64,000 bases of DNA from Prunus persica (GCF_000346465.2 NC_034015.1:4061882-4125881); one strand, 5' to 3'. Numbered from the stretch's first letter, positions 1-11,755 are shown. Numbers and translations are program-made. The notes: generated from the sequence alone by a model not told the origin.

Positions 1-1645
1 GGTTTAAGCATGCTTGGATCAAAATTGGGAATTAATTGGGAAAGCTGACTCAGGAAATGCTCCCTCTCAGCCTCTACCAATTGTTTTGTCCTAGCCTCCA
101 TCCTTAAGGCCTCTTCCCTTGCCTTAGCCTCCATCTTTTTAGTCTCTTCTTGAAGGAGAACTCTTAAACTCTCCTTCAAACGGTCGTCAAAGCTCACCCT
201 CTGTGGTTTGGGCAAATTGAAATATTGCCTTGGGGAAACACCAGCACCAACTCCCCTCACCCTGCCTGGATGCTCGGGGCCCAAAGCCATGGTCAGCACA
301 TCATTGCTGCCATCTACTCTGACTTTGCCTTCCGAGACTTGTTTCTGCAATTCATCCTAAAACAAAGATAAACAAAAAAACACACGACGGTTATTTATGT
401 ACAAACGACGTATTATATAATTTCACACGACGCAATAACGTATAAACCGACGTTATTATAACTTATCACGACGGTAGTTATACCGACGTGGTTATTTATT
501 TAAAACGACGAAATGAATAAACAACCGACGTCTTATGCTATAATTAAAGATAACAGAGTAGTGATTCCTATTTAGACCGTTAACGACGTTTTTAAAAAAG
601 TTTCGACGTGGTAATATCATTCACACGACGCGAAAATGAACCACCGACGTCTTATGCTATAATTACAGAAAACATAGTAGTGATTCCTATTTAGACCTTT
701 AACGACGTTTTTAAAAACTTTTCGACGTGGTAATATCATTCACACGACGAAAAATATAACATACGACGTAATAAGAATAATTCACAGTTTAATAAAAATT
801 TAAAACAGAGTGAGTAGGCTTACAATTAATTTTGCCTTCTCTGCCACCTTTGGATCAGGGATGTTACCATGTTTGTCCTGTCTAGCTCTCTTCCATAAGG
901 TAGATCGATCAATTTCTACCCCAGGCATGGTTTCCTCCAATTGATCCTCCAATCCAACATATCCTTTTCGAGACAATCGATGATTGTACTCGAGTTTCTC
1001 CCTAATCTGTGCATGTTGAGAATGCACAGACTCAAAATCTTTGGATAGCCTTGAAGCTACAAAGGCATCCCATTGTGCTTTCTCTATGAATTTATATGTT
1101 TCAGGGGGTTGGCTTAATTTCTCCCTGTCATTGGTGTATGGAAGGATATAATGCCTCGTTAGTGTAGACTTGAAATCCTTCCATTTCTTGGAAGCAGAAG
1201 CTAAAACAGAGGTCTTGCCCCCTTGGCCTACAACAAAAGCCATGTCAACTGCTTCCCAAATCTGCTCCTTTATATCCTTGGGGATTTGGGACCATTTCTT
1301 GTCCACAAGTGGGATCCTGGAGCGTGCCAACACACCAATATACGACTGCATCTCAATATGTGCTTGGCCAACACCTTTCCCCCTTTTATTGTACTCAACA
1401 ATTGGCCTCAGTTTCTGAAGCTTTCTCTTCACAACACGAGGCATTGTGCTCATACCTCGACCAGTCTTTGAATCATCAGAGATTGTTGTCTGGCTGGTTT
1501 GTTCTGTCTCAGCAGATGATGAAGCAAACTTCATCTTCTTCGAAGGCTTCATCTCCTTCGAAGACTTGTCTTGAGGAGCTACCATTCCAAGCTTCTTGGA
1601 GCCAGAATCCTTAGTTTGTTGTTGAGAAACCATTTTAACAGACAA
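1..1645 (-). CDS. CACTA-encoded Ptta/En/Spm transposase-family protein (partial)
   Basis: Two exons are visible on the minus strand: 1645-824 (274 codons) and 356-1, which runs off the window. The intron at 823-357 begins GTAAGC and ends TTTTAG, and phase is kept. The first exon has a lysine- and serine-rich N-terminus followed by the plant Transposase_24 (PF03004) region, with blocks such as KGVGQAHIEMQSY and KWSQIPKDIKEQIW. The second exon contains ALGPEHPGRVRGVGAGVSP, typical of the same family, and then a charged Glu/Lys/Arg helix that probably forms a coiled coil. This is the accessory DNA-binding type of protein of CACTA elements; the DDE transposase (TNPD type) is not seen in the window. 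The reading frame is open, so this copy may be fairly young. The intron is itself packed with ACGACG repeats, which is odd for coding-region introns. Confidence 0.85.
360..790. repeat. CGTCG-motif array inside the CACTA transposase intron
   Basis: Motifs ACGACG, CGACGT and CCGACG recur every 15-40 bases. A segment of about 118 bp is tandemly duplicated: the stretch from about 527 to 645 recurs at about 645 to 760, each copy containing ATGCTATAATTA, GTGATTCCTATTTAGACC and CGACGTGGTAATATCATTC. In CACTA elements such motifs are the binding sites of the element's own TNPA-type protein. Finding them in its intron is seen directly; the binding role is inferred from the family. Confidence 0.75.
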
Positions 1646-1682
1646 AACTGCAAGTGAAAATATTTCAGGAAAACATTAAGAA

Positions 1683-2545
1683 CACAAACGACGGTATTAA
1701 AAAAATACGACGTATGATATGATTTTAGACGACGCAATGAAATAATCTCAGACGTAATAAATGTTTAAAACCATTATTTATATAACGTCGTGGTATATAT
1801 GTTCACACGACGTCAATAGTAATACACCGTCGTGGTAAACTATTATTTATATAACGTCGTGGTATTTATGTTCATACGACGTCAATAGTAATACACCGTC
1901 GTGGTATTAACATTCACACGACGTAAAACAATAAGATATTTTGTCGTCTATATTAGATACCAACCCTAGTTTCTTTTTCTTTATATTTTATCAAATAAGG
2001 GAAAAACAAAAACCATTATGCAGCGAAATCAAACCTGCAATTAAACAAGCATATAAAAAAAGACTATTATTTTAAAAACAACTTTGTCAATTTTCAGACG
2101 ACGCTAGAACAACTGACGAACCGTCGTGGTCTACCGTCGTCTTATTTAGTTGATGTAGTTGTCTTCAAAGTTGGAAACTTTCTCTCTTTGTCAAGTAGAG
2201 AATATAAAAACAACAAATGTGTAAGTCAAGTAGACGAAAAGTTGCTTACATATAAAACCATTTCAAAAAAATAATATGGCGGTTACATATAACTACGACG
2301 TATAAATTACAAAATACGACGGTACATTTAACTTCGGACGTGGTAAATAAATACGACAGTAGTTTGTAGGTACCGTCGTAGTAAACTCAAAAATTAAAGT
2401 ACATAAGTAATAACTCGCGTCATGGTATATTATTTAACACGTCGTTTTTATTAATTTACCGACGTGGATTTCTGTAATATACGTCGATCATACCGACGTT
2501 GATTTTACAATTTAAACGGCGGTTTTTTTGTAAGGACCGCCGTTG
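1683..2545. repeat. CACTA subterminal CGTCG repeat array, left block
   Basis: Dense CGTCG/ACGACG motifs occur in both orientations upstream of the transposase start. A unit of about 70 bp containing ATTATTTATATAACGTCGTGG and the nearby CAATAGTAATACACCGTCGTGG (each shortened here) is tandemly duplicated at about 1773-1915. No open frame of note is present. The role as transposase-binding DNA is inferred. Confidence 0.7.
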
Positions 2546-2689
2546 GTTTTAAAAATTTATTCTATAAATTTGTCGCTTTCATTCATTTTCGGTTTACATT
2601 TAAGGTTCCAAGTTCTTCCTCTCTCAGTCTCTCATGTCTCAAAGATAATAATTTGGATGTTTTCTCAAAGAGAAATTGAGCTTACTCGC

Positions 2690-3110
2690 ATCAAATATAT
2701 GTCCACAAGAAGAAGCTTGTCAACTAGCCTTCTCACTTCCTTGATCAAGCCTGATAGGACACTTAGTGCTTCTGAATACTCCTTGCTTTCCATCAAAAGA
2801 GATGCAAGCCTAGCCTCCACTCGCTGTCGAAGGAAAGTTCGCTTCTCAGGGAAATCTGAAGATCAGATGTGCCTGATCCTCTGCTTGATTTTCTTGCCTA
2901 AGAAGATCCGTCGGATTTGTGATAGCCTCTTCCTTTATCCGTAGAGCTTCAGAAGAAGAAGATGGGTTTCAAGAATGCGATAAAGAATAGAAATGGCTTC
3001 AGATGGCCTCTAAAGCATGAGCAATTGAATCAGTAGTTTCTGGGAGATATGATGAAGACATTGTCAATGCTTTGAACTATACAAGTCCTGCAGAAAGATA
3101 TGTTAAAGAA
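2690..3110. other. Non-repeat stretch inside the CACTA element
   Basis: This segment lacks CGTCG motifs and is less AT-rich than its surroundings. A 133-codon frame on the plus strand (2543-2944) covers part of it, but its product resembles nothing I recognise and shows no domain. It may be a captured host fragment or a decayed second element gene. Confidence 0.3.
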
Positions 3111-3115
3111 ACTGA

Positions 3116-4167
3116 AACAACGGCGGTTTTCTGTTCTACCGTCGTCTTTTCTCGTCGTCTATATTAAGTTAAGATGGCGGTAGATTTATAATTACGGACG
3201 TAGATTATTTTGTTAAACGTCGTTAAGTGTACTACAACCGACGTGGATTTTAATTTTAAATTATAAATAGAGTTTTTTTTCCAGTATTCTTTCAGTTTTA
3301 GTTTTCAATTCCAAAGCGTGATAAATAGATTTTTCTTTCCCGAGGAAATTTAAAATGAGGGAAATTAATGTTCTAGAATTTGTAAACTAACACGACGCAT
3401 ATTTGCAAATCTGTGTCATCTGTTAAGATTATGATGTGGAACAGAGTTCCATCTGGTAAGATTTCGTAACCCTTGGGATCTCAGACAAATCTGATTATGT
3501 CGGCGTGTTCTATATAAACCGTCGTGGTTATTTCAATTCTTGTCATTAGTAGATCTACCGACGTAGNNNNNNNNNNNNNNNNNNNNNNNNNNNNNNNNNN
3601 NNNNNNNNNNNNNNNNNNNNNNNNNNNNNNNNNNNNNNNNNNNNNNNNNNNNNNNNNNNNNNNNNNNNNNNNNNNNNNNNNNNNNNNNNNNNNNNNNNNN
3701 NNNNNNNNNNNNNNNNNNNNNNNNNNNNNNNNNNNNNNNNNNNNNNNNNNNNNNNNNNNNNNNNNNNNNNNNNNNNNNNNNNNNNNNNNNNNNNNNNNNN
3801 NNNNNNNNNNNNNNNNNNNNNNNNNNNNNNNNNNNNNNTTATACGGCGTCTTATACGAAAACCCTCGTCGTGTTATTTTATGAGTAAAAACGGCAGTTTT
3901 TATTGAAATCGTCGTCTTTACTTTCTACGTCGGTCGATTCATAACTTCTGCCGTTCTTTGTTGGCATTGATTTTACACTGCGGAAATCTGTTTCAAATAG
4001 ACGTCGGTTGTTTAATTATGTACGTCGTTGTTTTTGAACAGCCATTTGAATCTCCATTTTTTAGTTGTCTAAGGTTGTATTACACGACGGTGTTTTTAGA
4101 ACCGTCGTCTTTTTATAAACCACGACGGTTTTCACTTAGACCGTCGTTGTTTTCTGGTCGTCTTTTT
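3116..4167. repeat. CACTA subterminal CGTCG repeat array, terminal block
   Basis: Between about 3116 and the terminal repeat, CGTCG/ACGACG motifs recur with spacing that tightens towards the end of the element; 4081-4165 holds at least six. This density gradient is typical of CACTA subterminal regions. The array is interrupted by the assembly gap, probably because the repeats were hard to assemble. Confidence 0.8.
3567..3838. other. Assembly gap (272 N)
   Basis: This is a run of 272 N within the CACTA subterminal repeats. Any reading frame crossing it is meaningless. Confidence 1.
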
Positions 4168-4184
4168 CACTTTTTGTAGTAGTG
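4168..4184. repeat. Terminal inverted repeat of the CACTA element (right end)
   Basis: On the minus strand this reads CACTACTACAAAAAGTG. It starts with the CACTA pentamer and lies directly against hAT coding sequence, which defines the insertion edge to the base. Confidence 0.88.
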
Positions 4185-5305
4185 CATAGGCAAGACTCTA
4201 TGTGCTTGCATGAATGCTTGGGGAATTGAAAAGGTGTTTAGCATTTCGGTTAATAATGCTTTTGCAAATGATGGAGTGGTTGTGTATGTAGGAAATAGGC
4301 TTAAGGATTTCAATGATCTTTTGCTTGATGGGAAGTATCTACACTTGAGGTGTGCATGTCATATCCTTAACTTGATTGTGTGAAGGTTTCAAGTACAAGA
4401 TAGTTTTCAATAGGATAGTGACTGAAAATCAAGCTTTTCAAGCTTACTTTGAGGAGATAGAGAAGGATGAGATGAAGAGAGTGGGTCCTTCGAGTAATGA
4501 AGATTGCGAGAAGTCAATCTTCTTTGTTCACTTTCTTAAGAAATTCTATTACCCAACCTTGAAACTAAGTGCAACCAAAATGGTACATCCAATTTAATTT
4601 TTCATGATTTGGTTAGTTTACAAGTTGAGATTGAACTCAAAATGAATGATCCAAGAGATCCGGTCTTGCAAAGATGGCTTGGTGAATGAAGAAGAAGTTT
4701 GACAAGTATTTAAAAGTGTGAACAAAATGACTTTATAGCATTAGTTTAAATACTTAACATAAGCTTCCAAAATCTCAAGGCCGATTCTAATAGGAAAGAT
4801 GAGGTTGTGAGAGAAGTGAGAACATGCTTGTTTAACTTGTATCATGAGTATAGAGGGGTAGATGCCTTAGTGAGCCAACCAATGAATGAAGGCCAAGATG
4901 AAAATTTTGCAAATGAGGTTGAAGGCTATGATGATATTCAAATTAAAATGTTCCATCCACTTGTGCAACAAAGGAAGGAGGAAAAACTTGTGGAAACATC
5001 CAATGAAGTTGATAAATACTTCATCAATCCTTTTGAAAGCCCTTTTAGCAAAGGCTTTAAACTCTTGAATTGGTAGAAAGGCAATGAGGGTAGATATCCA
5101 ATGATATCTTTGCTATCCCAAGCTCGACTGTTGCTAGTGAGAATGCTTTTAGCCTAGGCAAAAGGCTTGTGGATCCATGGTAGAGGCATTAGTGTGTACT
5201 AGTGATTGGCTCATGGCATATGAATTTTGCTTGTATAAGGAACCAATGGATGAAGAGCTTGCATTCTCTAAAGAACTTGAAGCGCTTGAAAAAATTAAGA
5301 CATAG
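4185..5305 (+). pseudogene. hAT transposase remnant (zinc-finger BED / RICESLEEPER-like), C-terminal part
   Basis: Fragments in shifting plus-strand frames match the conserved order of plant hAT transposases. They are WGIEKVFSISVNNAFANDG, then HLRCACHILNLIV (about 4341-4379), then GPSSNEDCEKSIFFVHFLKKF, then the linker with EVDKYFINPFE. Last comes the hATC dimerisation motif STVASENAFSLGKRLVD near 5125-5170. At least four stops or frameshifts separate the blocks, so no protein can be made. The N-terminal BED finger and first catalytic part are missing because the CACTA element is inserted upstream and continues past the window edge. The tail is followed by low-complexity host or element DNA, and the 3' terminal repeat of the hAT was not identified. 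Confidence 0.82.
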
Positions 5306-5665
5306 CTTCTTTTTTCTTTTTTTTTTGTAAACAAAAATTTCTGTTTGTAGCTTATTTGTTTCACATTAATGTTTTTTTACTTGTTATTAGATTTGGTTGG
5401 TACTCAAGCCTCTATAACAACATCACTACCTCCTTGATTTGCTTTCACATCGTTACCTCCTCTTTGAAGAAATATCATTTTGAGTTGTAAGAGAGACCAT
5501 GGTTTGTAACTTAAATAAGTTTCCATTGCACTTCATTTCATATTTGGGTTGTAATTTTAATTAAGTTTTCATTGCACTTCATTTTCTATTTAGGTTGTAA
5601 TTTTTAATTAAGTTTTACTTGTTATGTAGAATAATTTGATGATATGATGATGCAATACATGATGA
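5306..5665. other. hAT 3' flank with short tandem repeats
   Basis: No gene is seen. A unit of roughly 58 bp with GTTGTAATTTTAATTAAG and CATTGCACTTCATTTTCTAT is repeated about three times imperfectly between about 5485 and 5630. The segment ends at the target duplication of the MULE. It may be the noncoding 3' part of the hAT element. Confidence 0.5.
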
Positions 5666-5674
5666 TAAACTATG
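5666..5674. repeat. Target-site duplication, left copy, of the MULE
   Basis: TAAACTATG here and TAAATTATG at 13255-13263 differ at one of nine positions. A 9-bp duplication is the hallmark of Mutator-like insertion. Confidence 0.85.
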
Positions 5675-5987
5675 GGGCTAACGACAAAAGACACCCTACT
5701 GGTTTAGGGTCATTCTCAAATTGGACCCCACAGTATCAATTTTATCAATTTACGCCCTGACGTTTTAAACATCGTCCAATTTCATCCTTCCATTACGTCG
5801 ACCAGACGGTCAATCGTTAACTGCTGACGTGGCACCCGTGGGACCCACCCCACCAGCAATTTGACCATTCATCTCATGCCATCTGAAGGGCAGTTTTGGG
5901 TTTCTACAATAAAATAAAAAAAATCTGAACATCACGCCCAAAATTGGGCACGCTTTGCAAGAAGACGACTAAAGTAAAAGCCCCAAA
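5675..5987 (+). repeat. MULE terminal inverted repeat, left
   Basis: The 313 bp pair with 13254-12933. Both arms hold CCACAGTATCAATTTTATC, GACGGTCAATCGTTAACTGC and CCCAAAATTGGGCACGC. Differences are mostly single-base changes and length changes in an A-rich run. Confidence 0.92.
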
Positions 5988-6135
5988 TCTCACTACTTCG
6001 AAATCGTAGAACTTGCTGTACGATGGGATATCTGCGCCTTAATGAGTTGGGATTTCAGGGTTCCAGGCGCTTCGCATCCATCGTACAGTAAGTTGGTTTA
6101 AATTTTTGCGATTTGGGATATCTATGTTGAATGGG

Positions 6136-6140
6136 TTAGA
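6136..6140. repeat. 5-bp target duplication, left copy (TTAGA) of solo LTR A
   Basis: TTAGA at 6136-6140 is repeated exactly at 8082-8086, flanking an insert that begins TG and ends CA. Confidence 0.85.
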
Positions 6141-7633
6141 TGACAGGACCCAACCTAAATTTCACTTTGAAATCCGAGCCGAACCCTGTGCGTGTCCGAC
6201 ACTTGGCGAGTGCCGGGCACAATGACTAAATTGCCCTTCTAGTTAAAATTCAAGTTTATTACTAGTTCAACTTCTACCGAAAATTCGGCAGAATCTCCCC
6301 TATAACTTAATCATTTCCCGGAATTTCGACCTGTCAACAAAGCATATATATAAATATCTCAACTGCCAGCATGCTTCCAATTTACATCCAAACAGTTCTG
6401 ATAAACTAAACGGCCTCAGGCCATACAGAAAGTCCTAGGGCAAGTCATCAAAGCAACTAATTCAAGAAAATACAACAGAACAATTTGATTTCAAAGAGGG
6501 AAAGTGGAGCGGAGTGTGGAATCTGCCCGGTGGTGGCGCTCTGTTACACGTCTATTGCCTGGGGGCGCAAAACATTCAAAAATGTGAGTGGACAAAAATA
6601 AAGGTTTAGAAAATAGCATATGAATATACTAACCCCACTATAAAGTTATGCAAAACTGAATTATCCTCTTCATTATATTCTTACTGAAATCAATACATTC
6701 ATATATTTATATACGTATATGCCAATCATACTCATGGTCAATAAAACTCTCTTAAAAGCATTGAAATAAATTTAAAACTACCACCTAGGTGTACCCCTTT
6801 ATTTCCGTCAATTCCTTGTGTTACAATTTGTGACACGTCCTCGCAGGTCTCGGTAATACAAGGTCGACCCGAGCCGCAATCTCGCAGGATTCAAAAGACC
6901 TTAGGCAACCTGATCCGCATTCTCGCTCCCACGGTCCAGGCGTCCCCAAAACTCGTGGGGCAACTGTCAAGTGTGTTGAGTAAACCGAAGGCAACTATTA
7001 TGTCCATGGACATTATCATAACCGAAGGCAACAATTTATTCCGTAGGCAACATTCATTCCGAAGGCAACATTTAATCTGAAGGCAACCGTGGATACATAA
7101 GGTGGTTTTTAAAACAAATATATATATTTCTGAAAAAGATTAGAATTTATAAAACTATCTCTTAATCATCCTTAAATCCTATTGCCATTCAATCTGATAA
7201 TATCTCAATCTTTACTTTCCATATCCTTTAGCATATTCAACTAGGCAACATATAAATAAAAATATTTAACTTCAACAAATCATGCTAGGAAAGCCATAAT
7301 CATAAAACTTATTCAAGATCAAATAAGGAAATTCAATTGCATAAAAATCATTTATAAAACAAAAGTCCACTCACTGCTAGTCCGAGCTAGCTGGACCTTT
7401 CGAATGTCCCTCCTGCGAGTCTGCCTGAGCCCGTATGCCTTTGCTCAACAATCAATTCCACCTTTAAAGCCCTCGAACAAAGCTTTCTGAGTTGTGGCAG
7501 CCGGACTTGGCTGGAATTGGCGTCGAGAGTTGCTGTTTCGAAACAGCCCGAAATGGCTCGGTTTTGGCTCTGTTTCGATCGATTTCTTGATTTAATCGCT
7601 TAGAATCATGGCTAGATATGGCTATGTATGGAA

Positions 7634-7712
<79 letters not shown>

Positions 7713-8081
7713 AAAGTTTGCAAGTTGTGGTACTTGATTTGGTGGTTGGACGGAGGAGAAAATTGAGTTTGAAAATGGCTGTTCGTGATATTCCCGAAGG
7801 AGAAGAAAAATCTGGGTTTCAGAAATCTAAACTTCAAAAAATTTACGATTATGCCACTGGACTTCTATAGACCATATCTTCTTCGTTGCAACTCCAATTT
7901 GAGCCCATTACGTGTCTATGGACTCATCTCGACGTGCTTTACGCAACAGTGTAACTGAAATCCCAAATTCCTTCTCGACGAAAAAGTCAACTTTTGACCC
8001 AATAAAATATTCCCGGGATAAAATAGTCTTTTCCCATAATAAATTAATAATTAAAAATTGAATTAGGATCGGGTTGTTACA
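6141..8081 (-). mobile_element. Solo LTR A (1941 bp) of a (GA)n-bearing LTR retrotransposon, inserted in the MULE
   Basis: Read on the minus strand it starts TGTAACAACCCGATCC and ends GGGTCCTGTCA, so it has TG...CA termini and a perfect 5-bp duplication. No gag, pol, primer-binding site or internal domain is seen, so it is best read as a solo LTR left by unequal recombination. It shares its first 300 bases, its (GA)n tract and its end with the elements at 28135-30507 and 58131-61770. Its central part has a short repeat built on CCGAAGGCAAC (about 6985-7090) instead of the 95-bp units of the other two. The retrotransposon superfamily cannot be named without an internal domain. Confidence 0.82.
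7638..7711 (+). repeat. (AG)n microsatellite inside solo LTR A
   Basis: About 37 AG dinucleotides occur, with one AA interruption near the end. The tract sits at the same place in all three copies of this LTR family, just before the conserved block with TTTACGATTATGCCACTGG. Confidence 0.95.
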
Positions 8082-8477
8082 TTAGAGGTCGTAAGGGTTA
8101 TTCTGGTTTGAATGTTGTGTTTTATAGGGTTTAGTGGAATAGTGGGAGAAGTATGAAAGATTTTGTCGAATATAGGTGGCCTTCTTGCAGATTTTGAATA
8201 TAGGTGGTCCTTCAAGCTAAGCATGTGTTGGCAATGTCTGCCTTTAATACTTTAAGATTCTACTTTTAATAACGCAAAAGTGTTAGGTGGAAGGGTGTGA
8301 AAAGGGTTGTTTAATAAAAATTTGGACTTTTGTATAATGGTCCTAAACTGAAAATAATTGAAAAGTTAGTTATGGTTTTTGTGTAATGTTTGAATACTGT
8401 GTTTTATGTTTGAACTGAAAATAACCCATGTTTGGGACATGTAATATGTAGGTGATCCTGAATTATTTTCTATTCGA
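8082..8477. other. MULE 5' region ahead of the transposase
   Basis: AT-rich DNA between the solo LTR and the first transposase exon; no gene is seen. By position it may hold the transposase promoter and leader, but no clear TATA box could be chosen. Confidence 0.4.
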
Positions 8478-11400
8478 ATGTACCATGGTGGTCAAATTTG
8501 TGGTAACTGTTATGCTTCTGGCAGGGTAGCTTGGTTTGATTATTGTGACAAGGATAGAATGTCAATAACTGAGATAGACAATATGGTGAGGAAGTTAGGC
8601 TATGATGGGGTGATTAGTTACTGGTATAGTATCCCTATCTATAGCAATGGTGGCCTAACAAAGCTTAATGATGATCAAGATGTCATAGACATGCTTGTAT
8701 TTGTACCAGAGACAAGGCTAATAGACATCTTCCTACATCATGGGGTTGATAATATTGCGCATTGGTTTTATAGTCAATCAGGATCAAATATGTTTGTTGA
8801 TGTAGAAGCTGATATTGTGCCTAACAGAGGAGTTGTGATTGAGGAGCATGATGACAATTATGGGGCTATTGTTCCTGTTGGTAGGAAATGCAAACAATGG
8901 AGGCAACAAAAAAAAACAAGTGTGATGATAGAAGAGCTCAATGAAGACCCAAATGGGGAACAAAGTGGTGGGGGCATAAGCCAAGGGAATCTTGTGCAGG
9001 ACAGGGTGTTTCTGAAAAAGTCAAAGAAAAGGCAGTAGAGAGGGAATCTTCTACTGTGCAAAAAGACAAATAAAGAGTTGTTGAGAAGGAATCTCCTGCC
9101 ACTGTAGACAAAAGGAAAAGTAAAGTCAGTTCTTTTTTTGGGAAAAGAAGGGTAAGAGCTTTTGGTAAAATGAGGTGTAAAAATCTAAAAAAGACACGTG
9201 ATAAAGAAGACCAAAGGTCCAATACAGTGACTGAGGGACTAGTTCAGAAAGAGGTTGTTGAAGGAAGTGTAGAAAAGAGCAACTTATCAAGATGTCATCC
9301 AATGAAGACAAGAAAAGCAAGAACAAGGACCACAGTCTGTCAGGATGAGGAGGAGTCAGCAGACAGTCTTGACTCTGATTTTGTAGACCTTAACTTCAGT
9401 TGTGATGATAATGATGATGATGTCGATTTTGATGAATGGGTGGACAAACAAACTGAGTGGGTTGGAGATGGGGCAAAAGGAAAAGAGCCAGAGTCAACAA
9501 ATGCTGGGGTTGAATCTTGGGATTGGGGTCCAGATGTTGAACTGGATGCAGAGGAGTATGATTCTGATAATGTACAACCTAAATATGACTCTGATGATGA
9601 CACTCTAATGACGGATAGATGGCCAGAATTCAATCCGGCAACTGACATGGCAGATCCAGAGTTTGAGGTTGGGATGAAGTTTAGCAATTGTAAAGTTTTT
9701 AGAGCGGCTGTGAGAGAACAATTTATAAAGTGGAATATGGATGTTGTATTTGTGAGAAGTAAGGCTTTAAAGCTAAAGGCAGTTTGTCCAGATCCAGATT
9801 GCCCATGGGAGATATATGCTTCCAAAATGCAGCATGAGAATACCCTACAGGTTAAGAAATATGAGGGTGAATACACTTGTGGTATTGTTTGGGAAAACCC
9901 CACTGTGAAGTCTAGTTGGCTGAGTGCCAAATATATGGAAACATTGAAGAGCAATCCAAGTTGGCCAATTAGCTCATTCATGGAGATTGTGGAGAATGAT
10001 TATAACACTAGAGTTTCTAGGCAACAAGTTTATAGGGCAAAAGATAGGGCATTGAGGCAGATTGAGGGAATATACACAGAGCAATACTCAAGAATTTGGG
10101 ATTATTGTGAAGAGTTAAGGAAGACCAATCCAGGAACAATAACCAAAGTTCAATGTAATTTCAATGAACAATTGGGTCATCCAGTGTTTCAAAGGTTATA
10201 TGTGTGCCTAGGTGCATGTAAAGCAGGGTTCATTGCTGGATACAGACCCATTATTAGATTGGATGGCTGCTTCTTGAAGGGTGTATATGTAGGGCAATTT
10301 TTAGCAGCAGTTCGTATATATGCTAATAATGAAACATGGGTGATTGTGTATGCAGTGGTTAAGTCTGAGTGCAAGGAGTCATGGGTTTGGTTTCTAGAAT
10401 TGCTGGTAAATGATGTAGAGATTGTTAACCAGTTTGGATACACTTTCATATCAGACAAGCAAAAAAGATTATTACCAGCTTTTGAGCAAGTTGTTCCTAA
10501 TAGTGAACATAGGTTTTGTGCAAGACATCTGTTCACCAACTTCAAATTACAATTCAAAGGGAAAGTTTTGTCTGACAAATTCTAGGGTGCTGCAAAAGCA
10601 ACAACTGTTCCACAATTTGCAAGATAGATGGAAGAGCTGAGAAACCTTGATATGGATGCTTATGCTTGGCTGACTGAACCAGGAAAACCTTCTAGGCATT
10701 GGTCTCGATCACACTTCAGCACTCATGTGAAGTGTGATATGCTTTTAAACAATATGTGTGAGTCCTTCAACTCATTCATATTGGCATGCAGAGATAAGCC
10801 AATACTGACCATGCTTGAGATAGTTAGGTGTAAGTTGATAAGGAGGATACAAGGCAGAAGGGACAAAATGAAGAATTGGACAAAGGAAATTTGCCCCAAG
10901 ATTTTTAAGAAGGTAGGGATTAATAAAGCAAAAGTAGGTGGTTGTGTGACTGTGGTCAGGTGGAGGAAAATTTCAAGTTGGCAGTGGTGGGATTTCACAG
11001 TATATTGTGGACTTGGATTTGAGGAACTGTTCTTGCAGAGAATGGGATTTGACTGGTTGGCCTTGTGTTCATGGAGTGGCAGCTATAAATTACAATGGGG
11101 GCCTAAACGTAATTGATTATGTGAATGCATGTTATCACACTCAGACATATTTCAAGGCATATGAAAACCTCATACTACCTATGAATGGGATGGAGTTGTG
11201 GGATATAACTAATATACCACCATGTGTGCCTCCTTCATACTCCAAACAACCTGGAAGGCCAAGAAAGGCTAGAAGGAAGGAAGCAGGTGAATGCCGCAAC
11301 AAGGCCAATGTTGTTACAAAAGTTCAAGACTCACTGAGGTGTGGCCAATGTGGAAGAAAGAGCCACAATAAAAGGACTTGTCATAGGAATATCCCCCCAA

Positions 11401-11755
11401 AAACAAAAATCAAAAAGAGGAAGGCTAAGGTAAACATCTAAGGATGAACATTTGTTAATGTTATAAATGTTAATGTTTTTGGAATATGATGCAACTAACT
11501 GGTTTGATTTGTTGTCTCATCCCAGCAAACTACTCAAACAAGTGAAGCTGGTCCCAGTACAAAAACAAGGCGAGCTAAGCCTGCAAGATCTGTGCAGAAA
11601 GGAAAATGGAAGAGAAAGGCCACCAATGCAGCTGGAAGTTCAAATGCACCATCAATTGATTCAGCTGCTCCATCCTCAACACCTGCAACTTGATCTGCCT
11701 CTCTTGCAACTGGATCTGCCCCCCCTACATCAACTGAAACTTCAACTGGCAATTC
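8478..11755 (+). pseudogene. mudrA-like MULE transposase, broken
   Basis: The domain order is that of plant MuDR transposases: an N-terminal PB1-like region (8478 to about 9000), an acidic Asp/Glu linker (9350-9600), the DNA-binding MuDR region, the MULE DDE core (about 10190-10770), a SWIM zinc finger CSCREWDLTGWPCVHG (about 11026-11075) and a CCHC-like knuckle CGQCGRKSHN (about 11340). The catalytic residues can be seen: D in LDGCF (10262), D in ISDKQ (10454) and E in MCESFN (10760). Lesions are a frame change near 9000, TAA at 9071, TAG at 10583, TAG at 10625 and a frame change near 10970. A Ser/Thr/Pro-rich C-terminal exon seems to follow at 11525-11755. Because the catalytic triad survives despite the stops, inactivation looks fairly recent. 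Confidence 0.88.

Larger units (their letters stand above)
1..4184 (-). mobile_element. CACTA (En/Spm) DNA transposon, truncated by the window start
   Basis: The right boundary is set by the terminal sequence CACTACTACAAAAAGTG, read on the minus strand at 4184-4168, which is the classic CACTA terminus. The interior is filled with short CGTCG/ACGACG motifs in both orientations, as expected of subterminal transposase-binding repeats. It encodes a Ptta/En/Spm-type protein on the minus strand. The left terminus is outside the window, so length and the 3-bp target duplication cannot be confirmed; the bases just outside the right end are CAT. The element interrupts an hAT transposase that resumes at once after 4184. 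A 272-base gap (3567-3838) falls inside it. Confidence 0.88.

Noticed and set aside
2543..2944. 133-codon frame in the CACTA element
   Set aside because: Hydrophobic, cysteine-poor product without any known motif, on the strand opposite the element's protein. Left as an unexplained stretch.
3524..3883. 119-codon frame crossing the N run
   Set aside because: Most of it is unknown sequence; it is an artefact of the gap.
9340..9981. 213-codon minus-strand frame opposite the transposase
   Set aside because: It is the antisense shadow of the MULE transposase acidic linker; the Ser-rich product is explained by the opposite Asp/Glu codons.
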